NCBI GenBank assembly: GCA_965365445.1
Contig: CBDUBS010000190.1
Span: 1-7,185 of the forward strand
Direction: 5' to 3'
From: CBDUBS01 sp965365445
GTDB lineage: Bacteria > Bacteroidota > Rhodothermia > Rhodothermales > DASSAV01
DNA length: 7,185 nucleotides
Shown: in pieces, positions 1 to 5,909 of the stretch
Layout of the letters: each line of letters starts with the position of its first letter
Position numbering within the stretch: position 1 is the stretch's first letter
Notes under the pieces: model-generated
Database searches by the model: none
What the model was told of the DNA's origin: nothing
The model's input: only the letters and a program-made list of their open reading frames with translations
Position numbers and translations under genes: made by a program

Positions 1-338
1 GCATCGGCGAGGAGAAGGGAGCGCCGATCCCTCTGTACGAGGGAGGTCGGCCTACCGGGTACAAACGGGACCGCGACGGTTCCGTCGTCATCACGCGGCT
101 CGAGGAAGCGGTGCTGCGCGCCCTCTCGGAACGTGGACGCTATTTCTCCCTATCGAAAACCACGAATGCCTCCGCCGTCCTGAAGGCCGAGCTCGACCGG
201 CTCGACAAATCGGTGTACGAACGCCTGTCATTTGCCGCCTATCAGGAGTTATATCAGTGGCCGCTGGCCCTTGCACTCCTGCTTCTGATCGCCGAACGGC
301 TCATCAGCGAACGCGGCTACCGGAGGATGCGACGATGA
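1..338 (+). CDS. batB: BatB, VWA-domain membrane protein (3' end only)
   Basis: Only the last 111 codons are present; bases 1-2 finish a codon that begins outside the window and TGA is at 336-338. BatA and BatB are von Willebrand factor A proteins anchored in the inner membrane, with the VWA domain facing the periplasm. The visible part begins at the end of the VWA region, with a 'GAPIPLYEGG..TGYKRDRDGSVV' type stretch typical of BatA/BatB C-termini. A short 'LEEAVLRALSERGRYF' region follows, then a C-terminal hydrophobic span (PLALALLLLIA, visible residues about 85-99) and a basic tail (RGYRRMRR). BatA and BatB share this architecture. I call it BatB because batC follows directly; BatA would be the alternative. 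The stop codon overlaps the batC start as ATGA, indicating translational coupling. Confidence 0.85.
   Translation, partial: IGEEKGAPIPLYEGGRPTGYKRDRDGSVVITRLEEAVLRALSERGRYFSLSKTTNASAVLKAELDRLDKSVYERLSFAAYQELYQWPLALALLLLIAERLISERGYRRMRR
322..326 (+). promoter_or_regulatory. Ribosome binding site of batC
   Basis: GGAGG lies inside the last codons of batB, 8 nt before the ATG at 335. This supports the ATG at 335 as the batC start, rather than the ATG at 257 that lies further upstream in the same frame inside batB. The 257 start would add 26 residues that hide the lipoprotein signal. Confidence 0.75.
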
Positions 339-1099
339 AATACCTTCACCGCATACGTTTCACCTTGATGACGGTCGTGCTGTCGGCAACCGTTCTTCCG
401 GGATGCACCGGAGAGGAGGAAAGCCAGGGACGACGCGGCAATCAATTTTACACTGCGGACCGTTTTTCGGAAGCCGTCGATGCGTACCGGGCCGGGCTGC
501 CGGACCTGCCCTCGAACGCCCCCCATCCCGTACGGCATGGGCTGACCAATAACATGGGCGCGGCGCTGTACCGAATGCACGATTACGCCGCCGCCGGCGA
601 AGCGTTCGCGCAGGCGCTGATTGCCGCGCCGACCCCCTCTGCCGTAGCGCGCGCCGCGTACAATGCGGGCAACGGAGCGTATGCCCAGGAACAGTTAGAC
701 ATGGCCTTATCCTACTACCGACAGGCCCTCCTGGCGGACCCCGACAACGAGGAAGCCCGGTTCAATTACGAATACGTAGCCAGGCAGATCAAAAACCGGC
801 AGCAAGAATCGAAACCGGGAAATCAACAGGGGAATCAGAAAGAACGACAGCCGAATGATCAGGCCGGGGAAGGAGAGGAAGAAACGCCTCCCACGCAGGA
901 ATCGGAGGAAGGACCGGAACAGCCGCAGCCGGGCGGGGCGGAAACGGGAGATCCCCAACCCCGGCAAGGAAGCGCCGAACCACTCACCCCGGGCCAGGCC
1001 GAGAATATCCTGGATGCGCTCGAACGGGATGATGAAGCGCTTCAGCGGCAGGCCCGGCGGCTCAACGCACCGGCCCGACCCGTGGAGAAAGACTGGTAG
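335..1099 (+). CDS. batC: BatC, TPR-repeat lipoprotein of the Bat operon
   Basis: This is a 254-residue protein. Residues 1-23 form a lipoprotein-like signal (basic MKYLHRIR, hydrophobic stretch, then LPGC with the acceptor Cys24), so it is probably lipid-anchored in the cell envelope. The proline at -2 of the lipobox is unusual. Tetratricopeptide-like helices cover about residues 33-150; the clearest unit is 106-138 (AAYNAGNGAYAQEQLDMALS and on through YYRQALLADPDNEEA). Residues 153-215 are a hydrophilic linker rich in Gln, Glu, Pro and Gly, probably disordered. The end, ILDALERDDEALQRQARR then PVEKDW, matches the conserved C-terminal tail common in BatC proteins. TPR repeats suggest a scaffolding role for the BatA/B/D assembly, but no enzymatic role is established. 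It starts in an ATGA overlap with batB and ends 3 nt before batD. Confidence 0.88.
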   Translation: MKYLHRIRFTLMTVVLSATVLPGCTGEEESQGRRGNQFYTADRFSEAVDAYRAGLPDLPSNAPHPVRHGLTNNMGAALYRMHDYAAAGEAFAQALIAAPTPSAVARAAYNAGNGAYAQEQLDMALSYYRQALLADPDNEEARFNYEYVARQIKNRQQESKPGNQQGNQKERQPNDQAGEGEEETPPTQESEEGPEQPQPGGAETGDPQPRQGSAEPLTPGQAENILDALERDDEALQRQARRLNAPARPVEKDW

Positions 1100-1102
1100 C
1101 CC

Positions 1103-3088
1103 ATGATTCGCCGTCTGGTTCAGCGCATGAAGAGGATCCGGTTTAGACGAACCGCCGCCCCACCGGAAGCCCGTAGCGGGACCGCACCCGGCGGGAAGCC
1201 CTTGACGCGAGGGAGGAGTCCCGTACACTGGCGTTACGGTCTGGTCCTGGCCTTCCTTGCCGGGGTGTGGCCGGCGGACTCGTCGGCTCAGGACATCAGC
1301 CTGGCGGCCTCCGTGAACGCGAGAGCGATCGGTCGCCTGGAGACGGTAGAATACACACTGACCCTGGAGGGGCCCGACCTGGATGACGTAAAAACCCCGC
1401 TGCCGCCGGGAGCCGAAAACCTCGAACTGGTTCAACAGTACCCTTACACACTGCGGAGCGTCGGACTGGTTGACGGTGCGGTGCAGCAGAAGGTCGTGTA
1501 CAAATGGTCGTATCGGGCCATACGGCCCGGCACGGCCCGGATAGCGGGCGCCGATGTGAAGATCGGGGGCGAAACTTACCGAGCCGAACCCATCTCGATC
1601 ACGGTTACCTCCCAGCTACAGGTCCGCAGGCCGGGAAGCACGCAAGGGCCCGGCGGCGCCCGAAGCGAACCAACCGGGCCCGGCGCCTATACATTCACGG
1701 AGCGTGATCTGTTTATCCGGGCGATACTCGGCGCGGAAAAGGTATACGTCAACGGCCAGGTGACGATAGAATACCTGTTATTCTTCCGCGAAGGGATCCG
1801 TGTGCGGCAGAGCCGTCTGGTCGACTCGTGGGATACGGAAGGATTCTGGCGGGAGGATCTCGATGTGGATGCAAACCCGATTCCCAGAGTAGTGGTGGAA
1901 AACGGCATTCGCTATCAGGTTATCGTCCTCAAACGGGCGGCCGTATTCCCCACCCGGGCCGGCGACCTGCACATCGATCCGCTTCGGATAGAAACGGAAG
2001 CCTACCGCGTACACCGGAGCAACGATCCGTTCGACCTGTTCCTCAACACCCCGAACGACGTCGAAACGGTGCGGCTCGCGTCGCCCCCGGTTACCATCGC
2101 GGCCGTTCGTCCTCCGGCAGGCGCGCCCGAGGCGTTTGCCGGAGCCGTGGGATCGTTCCGGATGGAAACCAGCCTGGAACGCTCCGTCGGCGGCGCAGGA
2201 GGTTCCGCCGGCCTGACCGTCGTTATTGCGGGAGACGGCAACCTCGCTACGCTCGATGCGCCCTCGTTCACGCCTGCGGATGCGGTAGAGGTGTACGATC
2301 CGCAAATCAGGCTAAGCATCGACAGAACGGGCGAGCGGATGCACGGCGCGAAGCGGTTCACGTACGTGCTCGTACCTCGCTCGAACGGCGCATTCGATCT
2401 TCCACCCGTTACGTTTTCCTATTTCGATCCGGTCGCCGCACGGTACGAAACCCTCGTATCGGATCCGGGCGTGCTGGCGGTGTCGGCTTCGGACCTTTCC
2501 CCTGTTGCGGAGGAGACGGAAACAGGGTTTCCGAACGACGATATCGTCGGCCTCATGGAAGGTCCGGCCCGGTGGATCCGCTCCGATCCGCCCCCGCTCT
2601 ACGAAACGTGGTGGCCGTATGCGGCCTTGCTGGCGCCGATGCTCGTGTTTCTGGGAGCCGTTTACTACCGCCGCCGCGCCGAACGATGGAAAACCGATCC
2701 GCAATATGTCCGTCGCCAGACGGTCTATGTGCCGGCCGGGAAGCATCTAAACCGGGCAGAGAGCCTGTTGAAGCAGAACGCACCCCGCCCCTTTTACGAG
2801 GAAGTGGAGCGGGCAGTCCTCGGGTTCATCGGGGGCAGGCTCGACCTGGCGGAGCGGGGCCTAACGCGCGAACAACTGGAAGCCGCGCTCCGGGAAGCCG
2901 GGGTGCCGGAGGGGGAGATAAAGACGCTGCGGGCGTTGCTGGATGAGTGCGACGCAGCACGCTATGCACCCGGAATTCCCGACCCCGCCTCCATGTCGGC
3001 CGCCCTTCAGAAAACCAACGCCGTCATCCTGGAGATAGACAGGGCGGTGCACGAGCGTTTGACCCCTTCCAACCATGTCAGATCGTAG
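1103..3088 (+). CDS. batD: BatD family protein (membrane-anchored, periplasmic)
   Basis: This 661-residue protein matches the BatD / 'oxygen tolerance' family in size, position and layout. Residues 1-43 are a long, strongly basic N-terminus (13 Arg/Lys, one acidic residue). A normal signal peptide follows (GLVLAFLAGVWPADSSAQ, cleavage near residue 63). Residues about 64-470 form the extracytoplasmic region, beginning DISLAASVNA with beta-rich Ig-like repeats; a Gly/Pro-rich linker lies near residues 177-192. A membrane span occupies about 503-524 (WWPYAALLAPMLVFLGAVYY), followed by an Arg-rich stop-transfer and a helical cytoplasmic C-terminal domain to 661. The start at 1103 is 3 nt after the batC stop, with a distant GGAGA at 1084-1088. 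The real N-terminus is uncertain (see the site at 1211-1218). Its last 14 nt overlap batE. BatD is thought to cooperate with BatA/B at the membrane; its molecular activity is not known. Confidence 0.87.
   Translation: MIRRLVQRMKRIRFRRTAAPPEARSGTAPGGKPLTRGRSPVHWRYGLVLAFLAGVWPADSSAQDISLAASVNARAIGRLETVEYTLTLEGPDLDDVKTPLPPGAENLELVQQYPYTLRSVGLVDGAVQQKVVYKWSYRAIRPGTARIAGADVKIGGETYRAEPISITVTSQLQVRRPGSTQGPGGARSEPTGPGAYTFTERDLFIRAILGAEKVYVNGQVTIEYLLFFREGIRVRQSRLVDSWDTEGFWREDLDVDANPIPRVVVENGIRYQVIVLKRAAVFPTRAGDLHIDPLRIETEAYRVHRSNDPFDLFLNTPNDVETVRLASPPVTIAAVRPPAGAPEAFAGAVGSFRMETSLERSVGGAGGSAGLTVVIAGDGNLATLDAPSFTPADAVEVYDPQIRLSIDRTGERMHGAKRFTYVLVPRSNGAFDLPPVTFSYFDPVAARYETLVSDPGVLAVSASDLSPVAEETETGFPNDDIVGLMEGPARWIRSDPPPLYETWWPYAALLAPMLVFLGAVYYRRRAERWKTDPQYVRRQTVYVPAGKHLNRAESLLKQNAPRPFYEEVERAVLGFIGGRLDLAERGLTREQLEAALREAGVPEGEIKTLRALLDECDAARYAPGIPDPASMSAALQKTNAVILEIDRAVHERLTPSNHVRS
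1211..1218 (+). promoter_or_regulatory. Strong Shine-Dalgarno-like sequence inside batD
   Basis: GGGAGGAG is one of the best anti-SD matches in the window. The GGAGG core (1212-1216) ends 6 nt before codon 41 of batD, GTA at 1223, exactly where the signal peptide begins (HWRYGLVLAFLAG). GTA is not a normal start codon, and no ATG, GTG or TTG lies at a suitable distance in any frame. It may be chance in an Arg/Gly-coding stretch (GRS), or mark a real or ancestral start. Confidence 0.35.
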
Positions 3089-3860
3089 TCTTGCCGAAAG
3101 GCGGTCCCGGCCATTCCGGCTCATTTTATCCTGCCTGATCGGCCTGATCACGGTGCAGGGGGTTACGGCCGGTCCGGATGCAGCCCGGGACCGGTGGCAG
3201 AAGGGAAACGAGCGCTACAGATCAGGCGAGTACGCGGCCGCACTCAGGCGCTACGCGGAAGCCGAAGCAACCGGGTACCGCAGCGGCGCGCTGTACTTCA
3301 ACATGGGAAACGCCTACTTCCGCCTCGGGGAAATTGGACAGGCTATCCGGTATTTCGAGAAGGCCCGCCGGCTGCTACCCGAGCGGCCGGAAATCAGACA
3401 TAACCTGGCCGTAGTGTCGGCGCGAGTAGCCGAACCCGTTCCTCGACTGCCGGAGCCGTTCTGGAGGGGATGGGCCGCCGAACGGCCGGGGGCGCCGGCG
3501 TTGTTTCTGTGGGGACTGGCGGCGTATGTTCTGGCGGTAGGGATCGGGCTCGCTCGCCTTTCTTCCGCCCTCCCCGGAAAGTGGTGGAAAAGAGCCCTTC
3601 AGGCGGCTGCGGCTACGGCCGTCTGTTTGTTTCTGGGCAGCGGAGCGGCGGCCATCCGGCAGGCGAACGATAAGCGCGGAGTGGTAGTAACCGGGCATAC
3701 CGTATTGCAGGAGGCCCCGGCGGCCGGAGCGGTGGAAATACGGCGCGTTGCCGAAGGCGTCGTCGTGCACGTGCTCGAAACCCGAAACGACTGGAAGCGC
3801 GTTCGGCTGCCTGACGGCGTGATCGGTTGGGCGCACTCCGCTGAAGTCCCCGATATCTGA
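3075..3860 (+). CDS. batE: BatE, TPR and SH3-like domain membrane protein
   Basis: This 261-residue protein has the classical BatE layout. It has a signal peptide or N-terminal anchor (residues 1-32, hydrophobic LILSCLIGLITVQGV). Two TPR motifs follow at about 35-67 (RWQKGNERYRSGEYAAALRR) and 71-104 (GALYFNMGNAYFRLGEIGQA). Two membrane spans lie at about 142-161 and 172-194. The C-terminal 203-258 region resembles a bacterial SH3 domain (GVVVTGHTVLQEAP, then DWKRVRLPDGVIGWAHS). SH3 domains of this type often bind peptides or cell-wall material, so a periplasmic location is likely; that is inference. The ATG at 3075 lies inside the end of batD (14-nt overlap, different frame) with no Shine-Dalgarno visible, so translation probably depends on coupling to batD. 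It is the last bat gene; the next gene starts 69 nt later. Confidence 0.87.
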   Translation: MSDRSLAERRSRPFRLILSCLIGLITVQGVTAGPDAARDRWQKGNERYRSGEYAAALRRYAEAEATGYRSGALYFNMGNAYFRLGEIGQAIRYFEKARRLLPERPEIRHNLAVVSARVAEPVPRLPEPFWRGWAAERPGAPALFLWGLAAYVLAVGIGLARLSSALPGKWWKRALQAAAATAVCLFLGSGAAAIRQANDKRGVVVTGHTVLQEAPAAGAVEIRRVAEGVVVHVLETRNDWKRVRLPDGVIGWAHSAEVPDI

Positions 3861-3929
3861 CCCGATGGGTTCACCTCCGGAACGGCACGGCGGAGAGAAT
3901 GCGCCGACGCCCGGCCAATCAGAGCGTTT

Positions 3930-4568
3930 ATGGAGCCTCATTTCGTCGAACCATACCTGCGCAGAGGCTGGATCGAGGTCATCTGCGGTTCGATGTTCAG
4001 CGGGAAAACGGAGGAACTGATCCGACGGTTGAAACGGGCGCGCATCGCTCGCCAGCGGGTCGAAATCTTCAAGCCCTCCATCGACACCCGCTATAGCGAA
4101 GCCGCCGTCGTATCCCACGACGAAACCGCCATCCCCTCGACGCCCGTGGATACGGCGTCGCAGATCCTGCTGCTGGTGGGCGAGGCCGATGTCGTCGGCA
4201 TCGATGAGGCCCAGTTCTTCGACGTCGAGCTGGTAGACGTGTGCCGGCAGATAGCCGGAGCAGGTACGCGCGTCATCGTGGCCGGCCTCGACCAGGATTT
4301 CCAGGGCAGGCCCTTCGAGCCGCTGCCCCAGCTCATGGCGGTAGCGGAATACGTGACGAAGCTTCATGCCGTTTGCGTCGTCTGTGGGGCTCCGGCCAAC
4401 CACTCGCAGCGGCTCGTGGCCGGCTCAAATCGGTTCCTGCTCGGCGCTACCGACGTATATGAACCACGCTGTCGCCATTGTTTCGAGCCGCAGACGTCGC
4501 CGGACAAACAGGCCGTTTCCCGGCGCCTTCCCCCACACTCGGACATATCCCCCGACCGAACGGTGTAG
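3930..4568 (+). CDS. tdk: Thymidine kinase (type II, TK1-like)
   Basis: This 212-residue enzyme phosphorylates thymidine with ATP to dTMP in the pyrimidine salvage pathway, in the cytoplasm. All family motifs are visible: the P-loop GSMFSGKT at residues 20-27; DEAQFF at 92-97, with Glu93 as the expected catalytic base; GLDQDFQGRPF at 119-129; and four zinc-binding cysteines, C149/C152 and C181/C184. The substrate-binding lasso lies between them (SQRL near 159, YEPRCRHC at 177-184). Length is typical for the family; the last 28 residues are a hydrophilic tail. ATG 3930 is the only reasonable start; the stretch before it has no clear Shine-Dalgarno (only AGAG at 3921-3924). The 69-nt gap after batE contains a modest CTCCG/CGGAG hairpin (3875-3895) without a T-run. 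It could be read through from the bat operon or have its own promoter; I cannot tell. Confidence 0.96.
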   Translation: MEPHFVEPYLRRGWIEVICGSMFSGKTEELIRRLKRARIARQRVEIFKPSIDTRYSEAAVVSHDETAIPSTPVDTASQILLLVGEADVVGIDEAQFFDVELVDVCRQIAGAGTRVIVAGLDQDFQGRPFEPLPQLMAVAEYVTKLHAVCVVCGAPANHSQRLVAGSNRFLLGATDVYEPRCRHCFEPQTSPDKQAVSRRLPPHSDISPDRTV

Positions 4569-4583
4569 TGGCGCACCTTTTTT
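4562..4583 (+). terminator. Possible intrinsic terminator at the end of tdk
   Basis: GGTGT (4562-4566) can pair with GCACC (4573-4577) through five pairs, one of them T-G, around a six-base loop. Six T residues (4578-4583) follow immediately. The hairpin overlaps the tdk stop codon TAG (4566-4568). The stem is short, so it is weak by standard rules, but a T-run directly after a hairpin is otherwise absent in this GC-rich window. Confidence 0.4.
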
Positions 4584-4658
4584 CCGTCGCTTCCGTATTC
4601 CTTTGGGCGCCTCGCTGCCGCACTGGCCCACCGACGCAACCCTTAATTCATTACTTCC

Positions 4659-5096
4659 ATGGAGTCCAAAGTAGAACGCTCGAAACGAGCCCTGGCCTAC
4701 CTCATCGACTCGGTCGTGGCCGGAATAGCCGGCGCTATCGTCGGGTTCATCATACCTACCCTGGGAGGGCTTGTGGCTGCCGCCTACATGTTGCTGCGGG
4801 ACGGATTGGAAATGCCTTATATGGACCGGCGATCCTTCGGCAAGCAGGTGATGAACCTCCGGCCCCTGCGTACGGACGGCGAACCCATGGACATCGAGAC
4901 TTCCATGCGGCGCAACTGGATGTTTGCCCTGGCCCACCTCCTCCCCGCGGCCTATGGATTCGGAAGCCTCCGGGCGGTGCTCTCGCTTGCAGCAGGGCTC
5001 ATCGTGCTGTACGAAGTATACCGGGTGCTTACCGACCCGCTGGGCCGAAGATGGGGTGACGAGCTCGCCGGCACGCAGGTAGTGGATGAGGACTGA
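4659..5096 (+). CDS. RDD family membrane protein (first of tandem pair)
   Basis: This 145-residue integral membrane protein carries the RDD signature. Arg10 and Asp17 sit in the first helix (KRALAYLIDSVVAG), and a conserved Asp lies near the end (GDELAGTQV, Asp134). Hydrophobic stretches are at about 11-33, 36-47, 88-103 and 104-124. The hydrophilic middle (about 50-86) contains RSFGKQVMNLRP and RTDGEPMDI, the usual RDD loop of the form 'GK..m.lr'. RDD proteins are common and mostly of unknown function; some act in ion or solute transport, but nothing here fixes a substrate. An in-frame TAA at 4644 leaves ATG 4659 as the first start. There is no Shine-Dalgarno; the bases before it (4644-4658) are AT-rich, as in many Bacteroidota leaders. 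The gap after tdk is 90 nt. Its closest relative in the window is the next gene. Confidence 0.88.
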   Translation: MESKVERSKRALAYLIDSVVAGIAGAIVGFIIPTLGGLVAAAYMLLRDGLEMPYMDRRSFGKQVMNLRPLRTDGEPMDIETSMRRNWMFALAHLLPAAYGFGSLRAVLSLAAGLIVLYEVYRVLTDPLGRRWGDELAGTQVVDED

Positions 5097-5097
5097 C

Positions 5098-5129
5098 GCC
5101 CGTTCCGGCGGGCACGGCCGTAATGTGCC
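5098..5129 (+). other. Two overlapping hairpins after the first RDD gene
   Basis: One nucleotide after the stop codon, GCCCG (5098-5102) and CGGGC (5109-5113) form a perfect 5-bp stem with a six-base loop. A second stem, GGCAC (5111-5115) with GTGCC (5125-5129), shares bases 5111-5113, so the two are mutually exclusive. Neither is followed by a T-run. They may protect the 3' end or terminate weakly; chance is also possible in GC-rich DNA. Confidence 0.3.
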
Positions 5130-5158
5130 GAAAATACCCGGCAAACTCGCATTATGTA

Positions 5159-5189
5159 TTTGCAGTGAAGGAATTTTATCGTATCTATT
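5159..5189 (+). promoter_or_regulatory. Candidate Bacteroidota-type promoter of the second RDD gene
   Basis: TTTG (5159-5162), a 19-nt spacer and TATCTATT (5182-5189) resemble the -33 TTTG and -7 TAnnTTTG elements known from Bacteroides and Flavobacterium. The -7 box matches the TA and two of the four distal bases. The match sits in the most AT-rich stretch of the window (about 5145-5222), between two GC-rich genes, and would give a leader of roughly 40 nt before the ATG at 5235. Confidence 0.35.
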
Positions 5190-5223
5190 CATAAGAGGCG
5201 TCACTTTTTTTACTACAAATATC

Positions 5224-5228
5224 GGAGG
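5224..5228 (+). promoter_or_regulatory. Ribosome binding site of the second RDD gene
   Basis: GGAGG is followed by a 6-nt spacer and ATG at 5235. This fixes the start of the second RDD gene upstream of its Pro/Ala-rich extension, and contrasts with the first RDD gene, which lacks such a site. Confidence 0.75.
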
Positions 5229-5234
5229 CTCGTT

Positions 5235-5759
5235 ATGGACAGCATACCTGATCAGCATACCCCCTCCTATTCTTCCACTGCGGAGCAAACGCCTCCTGCG
5301 GAGCAGACCATCGCACCGCCCCCGGCCTACCCGGCGCCGGCCGGGAAGGCCGATATCGGGAAGCGCTTCGTGGCCGCCCTGATCGACGGAGTCCTTAGCT
5401 CGGTTGTCGGTATGGTGATTCCGGTCGTGGGGGGCCTTGTCGGCGCCGCCTACATGCTCGTTCGGGACGGCCTCGATGTAGACTTCATGAAAGAGCGCTC
5501 TTTGGGCAAGCAATTCATGAAGCTGCGGCCCGTCCGCACCGACGGCAAGCCAATGGACATAGCCACATCCGTCCGCCGCAATATTCCGTTTGCCATTGGC
5601 CCGCTGATTATGGTAATTCCGATCCTGGGCTGGGTGGTAGGTCCTATCGTAGCCCTGGCCATTGCCGCCATCGAAGTCGTGCTGATCGTTACCGATCCGG
5701 AGGGGCGTCGTCTCGGAGACAAATTCGCGGACACCAAAGTAATCGAGGTGGCGGAATAA
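5235..5759 (+). CDS. RDD family membrane protein with Pro-rich N-terminal extension
   Basis: This 174-residue protein has residues 1-39 hydrophilic and rich in Pro, Ala, Thr and Gln, probably a flexible cytoplasmic tail. The RDD domain follows: Arg44 and Asp51 (KRFVAALIDG), hydrophobic helices at about 45-62, 63-77, 117-134 and 135-153, and the terminal GDKFADTKV (Asp162, Asp166). Between residues 66 and 120 it matches the upstream RDD protein at 38 of 55 positions by eye, including RDGL, RS.GKQ.M.LRP, RTDG.PMDI and RRN. The membrane helices after this block are much more diverged, although the DP.GRR.GD tail is again shared. DNA identity looks lower, with many changed third positions, so the duplication is old. 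Function is unknown. A 138-nt gap with a candidate promoter precedes it, so it may be transcribed separately from its partner. The start at 5235 is supported by GGAGG. Confidence 0.9.
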   Translation: MDSIPDQHTPSYSSTAEQTPPAEQTIAPPPAYPAPAGKADIGKRFVAALIDGVLSSVVGMVIPVVGGLVGAAYMLVRDGLDVDFMKERSLGKQFMKLRPVRTDGKPMDIATSVRRNIPFAIGPLIMVIPILGWVVGPIVALAIAAIEVVLIVTDPEGRRLGDKFADTKVIEVAE

Positions 5760-5767
5760 GGAAAATC

Positions 5768-5814
5768 CGGCGTCATAAAGTCCGCAACCGGACCCTGGTG
5801 CAGGCTTTATGCCG
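5768..5814 (+). other. Compact three-way-junction RNA fold or inverted repeat upstream of dnaX
   Basis: The outer stem is CGGC (5768-5771) with GCCG (5811-5814) plus ATAAAG (5775-5780) with CTTTAT (5805-5810), with a 3-nt GTC bulge on the left strand. Inside are two small hairpins: TCCG/CGGA (5781-5784 with 5789-5792, loop CAAC) and CCTG/CAGG (5794-5797 with 5801-5804, loop GTG). About 18 pairs form in 47 nt, leaving a single unpaired junction base (C5793). CATAAAG/CTTTATG (5774-5780 and 5805-5811) also reads as a perfect 7-bp inverted repeat in DNA. No T-run follows, so it is not a standard terminator. It lies just after the second RDD gene and about 95 nt before dnaX. The rest of the gap (5815-5909) shows TATATA at 5815-5820 but no convincing promoter or ORF. 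Function is unknown. Confidence 0.4.
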
Positions 5815-5909
5815 TATATAGTGGTTGGGCGTCACGGGTGGTATTGCGGACGAGCGCCGCTACCGATAGATTGGTATGCCGTCCCCGAAAGAAAGCACCC
5901 CGAACCGCC

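Noticed and set aside
1828..2946. Long open frame (372 codons) overlapping batD in another + frame
   Set aside because: Its translation is Arg/Gly/Pro/Ser-rich low-complexity sequence without domain features, typical of a shifted frame of a GC-rich gene; batD explains the region.
3875..3895. Hairpin CTCCG/CGGAG after batE as a terminator
   Set aside because: The stem is only 5 bp with an 11-nt loop and no T-run; not supportable as a terminator.
3375..4403. Antisense open frame (342 codons) over batE and tdk
   Set aside because: Both sense genes have clear family motifs; the antisense product has none and crosses the gene boundary.
4425..5513. Long antisense open frame (362 codons) across tdk, both RDD genes and the gaps
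   Set aside because: It spans three real genes and their spacers, shows no family motifs and has shadow-like composition (His/Arg/Gly-rich).
5815..5909. Possible SRP RNA (ffs) or tRNA upstream of dnaX, a known neighbourhood for ffs in other phyla
   Set aside because: The conserved SRP Alu/S-domain core is absent and no tRNA cloverleaf or T-loop motif can be found.
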